Of a DNA stretch of 64,000 nt, positions 9,396 to 18,883 are shown one piece after another. The notes under the pieces are model-generated. The model did no database searches, had not been told where the DNA came from, and worked only from the letters and a program-made list of their open reading frames with translations. The stretch spans positions 83,755-147,754 of the forward strand of contig NZ_DASQNA010000037.1 of the NCBI RefSeq assembly GCF_035645195.1, in the 5' to 3' direction. Positions within the stretch are counted from its first letter, which is position 1, and each line of letters starts with the position of its first letter. The stretch is from Paenibacillus sp. (lineage in GTDB: Bacteria; Bacillota; Bacilli; Paenibacillales; YIM-B00363). A program made the translations under genes and the position numbers.

Positions 9396-10091
9396 TCAGC
9401 GGCGTTCGCCCCGTCCCCCGGCGTTCGGCGCCGCGCGTTCGAGCGTTTCCTTCACCCGCTGCATGCCGAGCCTCGGGCTCGCGAGGAAGCGGTCCCGGAC
9501 CCCCTCCGGAAGGCGGGGAAGCACGCGCGCCATGGACGCCTGCGCAAGCACGACCGTATCGGCGCCGCCGATCAGCCGCTCGAGCGCCTCGGCCAGCGCC
9601 GCGTCGTGGCCTTCTTTATCCCCCGCGATGAGCCGGCGGTACGCTTCGTCCACGAGCAGCGGCCGGAATTCCACATCATTCCCGGCTTCGTCGGCTTTCC
9701 GGCGCAGCAGCGCGAGGGTCGGCCGGAGCGTCGTGTCGAGCGTCGCCGCCACCCCGATGCGGCCCCCCGCGCGCACCGCCGCCTCCGCCATCGCCTCGTC
9801 GATTCGGACGACGGGCACGTCGACGCGCGCCTGCATCGCCGATGCGATTTCGCCGACCGACGAGCAGGCGCTCAAGATGCAGTCCGCCCCTCGCCGTTCC
9901 GCGAATGTCGCGTAGGCGCACAACCGCTCTTTCACGGCTTCCGGATCGCCGCCGTTCCCGGCGAGCTCGGGAAGAATCGAGTCGTCGACGAAATTGATGA
10001 TCTCGCAGTTCGGAATCATGCTCAGAGCCAGCTCCTTCAGCGGCTCAACCGTGACGACCGTCGTATGGATAATGGCCAGCGTGCGGTTCAT
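9396..10091 (-). CDS. Asp/Glu/hydantoin racemase family protein
   Basis: 231-residue member of the Asp/Glu racemase superfamily. The first catalytic cysteine is present in ILSACSSVGE, near residue 86. The place where the second cysteine is expected (VVLGCT-like) reads VVLAQASMARV, so the usual two-cysteine pair is incomplete. A simple proton-swap racemase is therefore doubtful; a one-base lyase, decarboxylase or isomerase of the same fold is possible. ATG at 10091 is chosen because AGGAGGGG lies 8 bases upstream; an earlier ATG at 10148 lacks such a site. It is the first gene after the internal promoter at 10191-10220. Confidence 0.78.
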   Translation of the reverse strand: MNRTLAIIHTTVVTVEPLKELALSMIPNCEIINFVDDSILPELAGNGGDPEAVKERLCAYATFAERRGADCILSACSSVGEIASAMQARVDVPVVRIDEAMAEAAVRAGGRIGVAATLDTTLRPTLALLRRKADEAGNDVEFRPLLVDEAYRRLIAGDKEGHDAALAEALERLIGGADTVVLAQASMARVLPRLPEGVRDRFLASPRLGMQRVKETLERAAPNAGGRGERR

Positions 10092-10190
10092 CGCCGCATC
10101 CCCTCCTATCGGCATCATTTCCGACGCCCGCGCAATCGAATCGGTCACGGCGGAATGACGATTTGGTTGGATTTATGAATGGTGTTAACT

Positions 10191-10220
10191 TATTCTCGAG
10201 AATATCCCACATCGTGTCAA
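10191..10220 (-). promoter_or_regulatory. Sigma-A promoter with palindromic operator over the -10
   Basis: On the minus strand TTGACA (10215-10220) is followed after 17 bases by GAGAAT (10192-10197). The -10 lies inside a perfect 14-bp palindrome, TATTCTCGAGAATA (10191-10204). It faces the racemase gene, whose ATG is 100 bases further on. The layout suggests a repressor-controlled promoter for the distal half of the mannoside locus, with the encoded DeoR protein as one candidate. Both elements are read directly; regulation is inferred. Confidence 0.6.
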
Positions 10221-10264
10221 TGAAAAAGTAACGATCACCTTGCGAAACGCTCGGCATCCCACAA

Positions 10265-11188
10265 TTACGATTCGGTGCCCTCGTTCGCGCGGCCGGCGCT
10301 GCCCAGGAAATGGCGGATTTTGTCCGCGACCGCCGCTCGGACGGCATTCCGGCCGCGTTCGAGCTGCTCCGAAGGGAGCGCCTTGCATTCCGCGTTCGTC
10401 ATGCGCTGCTCCCGTCCCAATGCCGCAAGCAGCGCCAGCTCCAGATCGGTGGCGATGTTCACCTTGCTGATGCCGCCTCCCGGCAGATGGATCGCGCTCG
10501 CCATCATGTCGGCCGGCACGCCCGACCCGCCGTGCAGCACCAGATGAACCGGCGTTAAGCGGCGAATCGCCGCAAGCCGGTCCAAATCGATTTTCGGCTG
10601 GCGAACGTTGTACACCCCGTGCGCCGTACCGCACGAAACCGCCAGCGCGTCCACTCCCGTCTCGCGCACGAAGCGCATCGCCTCCTCAGGATCCGTGTAC
10701 AGCTCCTCGTCTTCGTCCGTTTCGATGAAGTCGGTCGTCCCGATCATCCCGAGCTCCGCCTCGACCGAGACCCCTCTGGCGCGGGCGTATTCCACGACCT
10801 CTTTCGTCAAGCGGATATTTTCATCAAGGACGTGCTCCGACGCATCGATCATGACGGAGGTAAACCCTGCCTCGATCGCCTGGGCGATCGTCGCCAGCCC
10901 TTTGGTATGGTCCAGATGAAGCACCGCGGGCACGGTAATGCGCAATTCGCGGATTTGCCGGTAAAATTCCTCCCCGAACTCCTGCGGCGCGATGCCGTAA
11001 CGCGCCAATTCTTTCTCCGAAATTTGCACGATCAGGGGCGAGCTCGTTTCCTGCCCCGCTTGCAGCACCGGCTTCACGATCGGCGTATATCTCGGCGAGA
11101 ACGACCCGACGGCGTAACCCCGCTTTTCGGCCGTCTCCAATGCCTTTTTCAAGGTAATGACGTTATCCGGCCTGTTTCGTACAGTCAT
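10265..11188 (-). CDS. Class II fructose-bisphosphate-type aldolase (GatY/KbaY/FbaA family)
   Basis: 307-residue zinc-dependent aldolase that cleaves a ketose 1,6- or 1-phosphate type substrate to dihydroxyacetone phosphate and an aldehyde. Family motifs are present: VLHLDHTKG (catalytic Asp and zinc His), AELGMIG, SCGTAHGVY (zinc His), VLHGGSGVP (zinc His) and the phosphate-binding end KVNIATDLE. It lies 28 bases downstream of the second permease gene, so it is probably transcribed with the importer. It would finish the route from imported sugar through kinase and isomerase to triose phosphates. Whether it prefers fructose or tagatose phosphates cannot be decided here. Confidence 0.9.
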   Translation of the reverse strand: MTVRNRPDNVITLKKALETAEKRGYAVGSFSPRYTPIVKPVLQAGQETSSPLIVQISEKELARYGIAPQEFGEEFYRQIRELRITVPAVLHLDHTKGLATIAQAIEAGFTSVMIDASEHVLDENIRLTKEVVEYARARGVSVEAELGMIGTTDFIETDEDEELYTDPEEAMRFVRETGVDALAVSCGTAHGVYNVRQPKIDLDRLAAIRRLTPVHLVLHGGSGVPADMMASAIHLPGGGISKVNIATDLELALLAALGREQRMTNAECKALPSEQLERGRNAVRAAVADKIRHFLGSAGRANEGTES

Positions 11189-11216
11189 AGATATCTCTCC
11201 TCTATTCTCTGGGCGC

Positions 11217-12089
11217 CTATCCCTTAGTCCCCGACGTCAAATTCATGCCTTCGATGAAATACTTCTGGAAGAAAAAGAACAGCGATACGACCGGGATCAG
11301 CACGAGAATCGACGCGGCCATCAAATAATGCCACTGCGTTTGCACCGTTCCTTTGAACGTGGCGAGCCCCAACTGAATCGTATATTTCGATTCTTCGTTC
11401 AAATACAAGAGCGGGCCGAGCACATCGTTCCAAGAGCCGTTGAAGGAAAAAATCGCCGTCGTCGCGAGCACCGGCTTCGTCAGCGGCAGCATGAGACGCG
11501 ACCAAATGTAGAAGTGGCTCGCGCCGTCGATTTTCGCCGCTTCGAGCAGCTCGTTCGGGATGCCGAGCAGAAACTGGCGATTCAGAAAGATGAAGAACGC
11601 CCCCGCCGTAAACGGCGGAATGATGAGCGGCAGGTAGGTGTTCAGCCAGCCCAGCTTCGCGAACAAAATATACTGCGGAACCAAAGTGACGAAGCCGGGA
11701 AGCATCATCGTCCCGAGGACGATCGCGAACAACACGTTCCTCCCGCGGAAATGCATCTTGGCGAAGCCGTAGGCGACAAGCGAGTTGGACAGGACGCTCC
11801 CGACGACGACGAACGCCGAAACGAAGAGCGAGTTCAAGGCGAATCTCGTGAACGGCGCCGTAGTCCACGCTTTCGCGTAATTCTCGAAATGAAACTGCGT
11901 CGGCCACCAGGTCGGAGGATACTGCATGATTTCCTGCATCGATTTCACCGAGGTGGCGAACATCCACCACAGCGGGGAAAGGAACAGGAGACTTCCCGCA
12001 AGCAGCAGCAGCGTCACGACGACCTGGTTGATCCGCATTTTCGCCCTGCGGCTTTGATAGTAGCTGAATCTCTTCGTCGTTGCGGCCAT
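11217..12089 (-). CDS. ABC sugar transporter permease, MalG/AraQ type
   Basis: 290-residue inner-membrane permease with six predicted helices and the EAA loop ELLEAAKIDGASHFYIWSRL, which docks the ATPase. It belongs to the carbohydrate CUT1 class (MalG/LacG/AraQ). Its ATG shares bases with the previous gene's stop (TAATG at 12089-12091) and has a GGAGGGG box upstream, so the two permeases are translationally coupled. No ATPase gene is present in the cluster. As in many Firmicutes, a shared MsmX-type ATPase encoded elsewhere probably powers the system. Confidence 0.94.
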   Translation of the reverse strand: MAATTKRFSYYQSRRAKMRINQVVVTLLLLAGSLLFLSPLWWMFATSVKSMQEIMQYPPTWWPTQFHFENYAKAWTTAPFTRFALNSLFVSAFVVVGSVLSNSLVAYGFAKMHFRGRNVLFAIVLGTMMLPGFVTLVPQYILFAKLGWLNTYLPLIIPPFTAGAFFIFLNRQFLLGIPNELLEAAKIDGASHFYIWSRLMLPLTKPVLATTAIFSFNGSWNDVLGPLLYLNEESKYTIQLGLATFKGTVQTQWHYLMAASILVLIPVVSLFFFFQKYFIEGMNLTSGTKG

Positions 12090-13024
12090 TACCGATGCTC
12101 CCCTCCTTCGTAATGCACCCAATGCTTCGACAGCTTCAAATTCACCAGCGTAATCGTCATGACGATCGCGAGCAGCACCCACGCCATGGAGGAAGCGTAC
12201 CCCATGTCGAACACCTCGAACGCTTGATTCCACATATGCAGGTTATAGAATACAAGCGAGTTTTGGGGCCCGCCGTCGCCGGATTCGGACATAATGTACG
12301 CCTCTTGGAATACCTGGAAGCCGCCGATCGTGCTCGTCACGAGGTCGAAGAAAATAATCGGCGTTATCATGGGCAGCGTAATGTTCCGGAACCGCTGGAA
12401 CGCGTTCGCGCCATCGATCTCCGCGGCTTCGTACAGATGAGACGGCACGTTCTGCAGCGTCGCCAAATAAAGCAGCATGCCGCCGCCGAGCGACCAGAGC
12501 TTCATGAGGACCAAGGACGGCTTCGTCCATTGCGGATCGTACAGCCAAGCCGGTCCGACGATGCCGAACCAACCCAAGATCGTATTGATCAAACCGGTCG
12601 ACGGGCTCAGCAGCTGCATCCACAAGAGGTACACGGCTACGCCCGACAAGACGGCCGGCAAGTAAAAGATCGTTCGGTACAGCCGCATCCCGGACACGCC
12701 TTGATTCAGCAGAACGCCCAGCAGGACGGCGCCGATCGTCGTGAGCGGCACCATGAACACCACGTAGTACACCGTGTTGTACAAAGAAATCCAGAAGATT
12801 CGGTCGTGCTTCGCCATCTCGACGTAGTTGGCGAATCCGATGAAATCGAATTTGGAGGTGATGTTGTAGTTCGTAAAGCTGGCGTATAACGAGAACAGCA
12901 TCGGACCCGCGGTGAAAATCAAAAACCCGAGCAGCCACGGGGAAATGAATAAATACCCTTGCAGCTCCTCTTTCCGCCGGTTCCGGCTCCAGCCTCCGCC
13001 CGGTCGCTTCGTCCGATCGGCCAT
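12089..13024 (-). CDS. ABC sugar transporter permease, MalF/UgpA type
   Basis: 311-residue CUT1-class permease with about six membrane helices and the EAA loop HLYEAAEIDGANAFQRFRNI. ATG at 13024 is chosen because GGAG lies 9 bases upstream. The in-frame TTG at 13033 abuts the ribosome site and is unlikely. It forms the heterodimeric channel with the MalG-type permease that follows and receives substrate from the lipoprotein at 13093-14505. Confidence 0.94.
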   Translation of the reverse strand: MADRTKRPGGGWSRNRRKEELQGYLFISPWLLGFLIFTAGPMLFSLYASFTNYNITSKFDFIGFANYVEMAKHDRIFWISLYNTVYYVVFMVPLTTIGAVLLGVLLNQGVSGMRLYRTIFYLPAVLSGVAVYLLWMQLLSPSTGLINTILGWFGIVGPAWLYDPQWTKPSLVLMKLWSLGGGMLLYLATLQNVPSHLYEAAEIDGANAFQRFRNITLPMITPIIFFDLVTSTIGGFQVFQEAYIMSESGDGGPQNSLVFYNLHMWNQAFEVFDMGYASSMAWVLLAIVMTITLVNLKLSKHWVHYEGGEHR

Positions 13025-13092
13025 GGTCGTCAACTCCTTTGATCGAAAAAGGAGCGGCCGATGAAGAAAAACGCCGCTCCTTTCTTCGGATG

Positions 13093-14505
13093 CTATTGCT
13101 TCTTATTCCGCTGAATCAGTTCCTCGACTTCTTTCTGCGCTTGCGCCAACGCTTCTTCCGGCGTCTTCTGCCCGAGAAGCGCCGCGTCCATCTGCGGGTT
13201 TTTCAAATTCCAATATTCCGGAGCTTCGAGCGGGACGGGACTCAACTTCGTCCACTCCATGTTGTCGACGGCCATTTGATACACTTCTTTGCCTTTGTCG
13301 CTCAGCTCGGAGTTGCCCGCCGCCGTCTCCGCGGCTTCGATATTCGCGACGTTGTCGAAGTTTTTCACTGCCCAGTACTCCTGCGCTTGCTTGCCGCCCA
13401 GCCATTTGAGGAATTCCCACGCTTCGTCCGGGTGGCTCGCCCCCTTCGGAATTTCGACGACGAATCCGCCGCCGGAGCTCCAATGGCCGTTGCCGGCCGT
13501 CTTCTCCGGCACCGGAGCGACGCCGAAGTCGATGTGCTGCCCGTAATCGCGGAGCTGCGTATAGAACGTACCCGTCGTAACGATCATCGCGACTTTGCCG
13601 GAGATGAACGGGTCCGCCTGCTGGCTGCCGAATTCGGCCTTGAACGCGTCGACGTTCGTTTGACCGAGGCGCTCGGTCCAGCTGTTGATCCACTTCAGCG
13701 CTTCCACCTTGGCCGGCGTGTTAATCGTCACTTCGCCCGTGTCATAGTCGAAGTAGCTCAAGCCGTTCGGCTCCGTATTGATCATCCAAGCGTCATAGCC
13801 GAAATTGCCCCACAGCGGGTAAAAGCCGATGCGCGTGTAACGGTTCCCTTGCTTCTGATCCAGCTTCTTCGCGTATTCCTCCAGCTCGGCCCACGTCGTC
13901 GGCGGCTTCTCGGGGTCGAGACCCGCTTCTTTGAACGCCGCCTTGTTATAAAACAAGAAGCGAGTATCGGTGTTGAACGGCAGCGCGTACGCATCGCCCT
14001 CGTACAGCACCGTCTTCCACAATTCCGGATAAAACTGATCCTGCACGTTATCCTTCGCCAAATATTCCGAAAGGTTCGTCACTTGGCCGTTCGCGGCGCG
14101 ATGCGCCACCGCGTTGATGTCGTTGACGATCACGTCCGGCGGATCGCCCGCCGCGATCGCCGCCGTGTTTTTCGTCCAAATGTCGCCCCAAGGCAAAAAT
14201 GTATGTTTAACAACGATGCGGTCTTGCGACTTGTTGAATTCGTCGACAATATGCTCGATGATCGGCCGGCGCGTCTCGGAGCCCCAGAACGTCCAAAAAT
14301 CCAACTCCACCTTTTCGGCCGGCTTCGCTTCGGACTCCTTCGAATTGGTTGCGCTTTCATTTTTCGGAGAGGTTGTTTCCGCTCCGGCTTCGCCCTCCTG
14401 GCCGGCCGATCCGCTGCCGCTCCCGCCGCTCCCGCCGCTGCAAGCGGCCAATACCAAGCTCATCGTCAGTAATAACGACAACCAGACGACTAAAGACTTC
14501 CTCAT
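13093..14505 (-). CDS. ABC transporter extracellular sugar-binding lipoprotein
   Basis: 470-residue family 1 solute-binding protein. A lipoprotein signal peptide ends in the lipobox LAAC (Cys at residue 22), followed by a Gly/Ser-rich linker. The mature body begins LDFWTFWGSE and has typical CUT1 features such as NDINAVAHR and WSSGGGFVVEIPKGASHPDEA. It captures oligosaccharides outside the membrane for the two permeases. It is the first gene of the operon, with a sigma-A promoter and a cre box upstream. The ligand is inferred to be a mannose-containing oligosaccharide from the neighbouring GH38 genes only. Confidence 0.94.
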   Translation of the reverse strand: MRKSLVVWLSLLLTMSLVLAACSGGSGGSGSGSAGQEGEAGAETTSPKNESATNSKESEAKPAEKVELDFWTFWGSETRRPIIEHIVDEFNKSQDRIVVKHTFLPWGDIWTKNTAAIAAGDPPDVIVNDINAVAHRAANGQVTNLSEYLAKDNVQDQFYPELWKTVLYEGDAYALPFNTDTRFLFYNKAAFKEAGLDPEKPPTTWAELEEYAKKLDQKQGNRYTRIGFYPLWGNFGYDAWMINTEPNGLSYFDYDTGEVTINTPAKVEALKWINSWTERLGQTNVDAFKAEFGSQQADPFISGKVAMIVTTGTFYTQLRDYGQHIDFGVAPVPEKTAGNGHWSSGGGFVVEIPKGASHPDEAWEFLKWLGGKQAQEYWAVKNFDNVANIEAAETAAGNSELSDKGKEVYQMAVDNMEWTKLSPVPLEAPEYWNLKNPQMDAALLGQKTPEEALAQAQKEVEELIQRNKKQ

Positions 14506-14610
14506 TCTACATAGACCTCCCGTAAAAGATGAGTAAAAAGCCTTATAAAGCCTCGCACAACACCCTTCTTGAATTCGTTTACATTTGGTTTTATGGAGCT
14601 TTATGACTTA

Positions 14611-14639
14611 ATAATGACCCAAATACCACACAATGTCAA
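14611..14639 (-). promoter_or_regulatory. Sigma-A promoter of the importer operon
   Basis: Minus strand TTGACA (14634-14639), a 17-base spacer, then CATTAT (14611-14616), 4 of 6 to TATAAT. It lies about 106 bases upstream of the binding-protein ATG, leaving a leader with no obvious structured element. Confidence 0.65.
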
Positions 14640-14674
14640 CATTGTTTTTCGATAAATCGGAATGAAACGTCATT

Positions 14675-14689
14675 AGTTAACGCTTTCAT
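14675..14689 (-). promoter_or_regulatory. Catabolite-responsive element (cre), CcpA site
   Basis: The minus strand reads ATGAAAGCGTTAACT, matching every position of the cre consensus WTGNAANCGNWNNCW. It is centred about 45 bases upstream of the -35 of the importer promoter. CcpA would therefore link the operon to glucose status. A binding site for another LacI-family regulator is a possible alternative. Confidence 0.7.
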
Positions 14690-14761
14690 TAACGTTTTAA
14701 AGCATGAAACCCACAAAACCTCGGTAAAGACGGCGCCGCGTCGCCGCTTCGGCCATAACGC

Positions 14762-14785
14762 AAAAAAGCCGCCCCTCAGGGCGGC
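14762..14785 (-). terminator. Rho-independent terminator
   Basis: Second of two hairpins downstream of the gene at 14825-15415: minus strand GCCGCCC-TGAG-GGGCGGC, then TTTTTT. Together with 14794-14819 it forms a tandem terminator that protects the importer promoter from read-through. Confidence 0.8.
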
Positions 14786-14793
14786 CGGCATGC

Positions 14794-14819
14794 AAAAATC
14801 CGCCCAGAGGGGCGGATTT
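14794..14819 (-). terminator. Rho-independent terminator
   Basis: Minus strand AAATCCGCCC-CTCT-GGGCGGATTT followed by a short T run, immediately after the stop of the gene at 14825-15415. Confidence 0.85.
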
Positions 14820-14824
14820 CATCG

Positions 14825-15415
14825 TTAGGCTTCCAACACGAACAACCGATGCGATAAGCGGTTCAGCTCCGCGTCGATGCCGCGCAGCTCGGCGGCGTCT
14901 TTGCAAGCGTTCCGCCGATCCAGCCAATCGTTGATTTCCAAACGAACCACTTGAATCTGCGCTTCGACGCTGCCGTTCATGAACGTGCGCGACAGTTCGC
15001 CGAGCGTGTCCTTATGTTCGTAGACGAGCCGTTCGCCGCGCGCGCTGCGCTCCGTAATCCGCACGACCGCGCCGTTCCGGTACTGATACTCTAAGGTGTA
15101 CGCTTCGTAAATCCGGTTGACGACTGCATCGCCTTTAAACTGGGACACCGCCTTGCGCATGGCGTTCGCCAGCTGCAAATCCGTAAATCGGCATGAGCCT
15201 TCCAGCACGAATTTTCCGAGTTTTCGTTGGAACGTCAATGTCAGCGACTCCGTTCCGGACGCCTGCTCGAATACGACCTCGTGGTCGCCGTTTTCCAACA
15301 CTTTGACTTTGAACGTTAGGTTATGAACTTGAAACAGCTGAATGAGTTGGTACCACTGGGCTTCGTTTACGATCAGACAGGTTTTGACGTATTCGGTCGC
15401 TAACCGCTGAGCCAT
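14825..15415 (-). CDS. Conserved-looking hypothetical protein, function unknown
   Basis: 196 residues, soluble, no signal peptide or membrane helix. The sequence is balanced and codon-like (start MAQRLATEYVKTC), with a mixed alpha/beta character: strands around KVKVLENGDHEVVF and SLTLTFQRKLGKFVLEG, then helices toward the C-terminus (IQVVRLEINDWLDRRN). It has a ribosome site GAGGAG 8 bases before the ATG, its own promoter upstream and a double terminator behind, so it is a single-gene unit. I do not recognise the family. Confidence 0.8.
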   Translation of the reverse strand: MAQRLATEYVKTCLIVNEAQWYQLIQLFQVHNLTFKVKVLENGDHEVVFEQASGTESLTLTFQRKLGKFVLEGSCRFTDLQLANAMRKAVSQFKGDAVVNRIYEAYTLEYQYRNGAVVRITERSARGERLVYEHKDTLGELSRTFMNGSVEAQIQVVRLEINDWLDRRNACKDAAELRGIDAELNRLSHRLFVLEA

Positions 15416-15474
15416 ACGAATATCTCCTCAATTCATCAAGGTTAGGAAACGCAAGTTTCGGTCCCCGTACATAC

Positions 15475-15480
15475 ATTATA
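15475..15480 (-). promoter_or_regulatory. -10 element for the gene at 14825-15415
   Basis: Perfect TATAAT on the minus strand, about 60 bases before the ATG. No good -35 is seen at 17 bases (GCATTT at 18). Confidence 0.45.
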
Positions 15481-15592
15481 CACCAGACGGAAATACAAAT
15501 GCCCGCGCCCCGCTCTTGAATTTCGGGCAAATATCGAGAAAAACCGCGATATTGCCAAAGGAGCCGCATAAATCCCATGGCTTCCTCGGTTT

Positions 15593-15639
15593 CGTGCCGG
15601 ACGTTCTCCGCTTCCCTACGGGATCCGGCACGTTTTTTT
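15593..15639 (+). terminator. Orphan terminator-like hairpin (plus strand)
   Basis: The 367-base gap 15416-15782 has no convincing gene. It contains CGTGCCGGA (15593-15601) paired with TCCGGCACG (15624-15632), followed by seven Ts on the plus strand. All neighbouring genes run on the minus strand, where the hairpin has no T run, so its transcript is unknown. Confidence 0.45.
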
Positions 15640-15782
15640 GGGCGGACGCCTAGATTGACGGCTCCCCGCCGCTCGTTTCCGCTCCGAAAAGCGCCCCCTC
15701 GCTCGCCTTCTCGCCCCCGCACGGTCCGCGAACGAAAAAACGTCCAAGCCCCCGTAGGGGACTCGAACGTTCGATGTTCGCG

Positions 15783-16412
15783 CTACGCTTCTTCGGTTTC
15801 CGACGGTTCTCCGTCCGTCCCCCCGTCGGTCGAAAGCCGCGGCTTGATCCAAGCCCACAGCTCGTCTTTGCCGAGTCCTTCCTCGGACGAGAATACGATG
15901 ACGGGCCGATCTTTGGCGAGGCCCAGCTTCTCGCGAATGACCTTCACGTGAGCGGGGCGCTTGCCTTTCGGAATTTTGTCCGCCTTCGTCGCCACGACGC
16001 ACGTTTCGATGCCGATATGGTCGAGCCATTCGCTCATCATGACGTCCTCCGCCGACGGCGCGTGGCGGATGTCGACGAGGTGCAGCACGGCGCGCAGGTT
16101 CATGCGCTCCGTCAAATATTTCTCGATCATCTTGCCCCACTGCTTCCGGGTTTCCTGCGAGACGCGGGCGAAGCCGTAGCCGGGAAGATCGACGAAGTAC
16201 ATGTTGTTGTTGATCCGGTAATAGTTCAGCGTCTGCGTTTTGCCGGGCTGACCGCTCGTCCGGGCCAAATTTTTGCGTTGAATAAGTCGATTGATCAAGG
16301 ACGATTTGCCCACGTTGGAACGCCCTGCCAGAGCGATCTCCGGCAGAGCGTCATCGGGGTATTGCTCCGGTTTTACGGCGCTGATGACAAATTCGGTGCT
16401 CGTTATTTTCAC
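15783..16412 (-). CDS. ysxC: Ribosome biogenesis GTPase YsxC/EngB
   Basis: 209-residue TrmE-Era-EngA-EngB-Septin family GTPase that assists large ribosomal subunit assembly. All G motifs are visible: G1 [11 protein letters not shown]2/switch region [11 protein letters not shown]3 DLPGYG, G4 TKADK and G5 FSS. Length matches the family (about 195-210) with a short acidic tail. It follows lonA by 24 bases, as in Bacillus subtilis. Confidence 0.96.
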   Translation of the reverse strand: MKITSTEFVISAVKPEQYPDDALPEIALAGRSNVGKSSLINRLIQRKNLARTSGQPGKTQTLNYYRINNNMYFVDLPGYGFARVSQETRKQWGKMIEKYLTERMNLRAVLHLVDIRHAPSAEDVMMSEWLDHIGIETCVVATKADKIPKGKRPAHVKVIREKLGLAKDRPVIVFSSEEGLGKDELWAWIKPRLSTDGGTDGEPSETEEA

Positions 16413-16436
16413 GTTGCGTTCCGCCTTTCCCGCAGG

Positions 16437-18776
<2,340 letters not shown>

Positions 18777-18883
18777 CCTGTGGCACCTCCAAGAGACTCT
18801 TCTCCGTTGTCGCTTCAAGGAAAACGACTGTATTTCATTCTACCAAAGTCACCTTCAAATTACCAACGACGCGACTCCGCCCG

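Noticed and set aside
15745..15782. Sequence like a tRNA T arm (GTTCGAGTCCC on the minus strand) after ysxC.
   Set aside because: No acceptor, D or anticodon stems can be folded around it; most likely chance.
15577..15951. Plus-strand frame of 124 codons behind AAAGGAG.
   Set aside because: Ser/Arg/Pro-rich, overlaps the end of ysxC on the other strand, and the terminator-like hairpin at 15593-15639 interrupts it.
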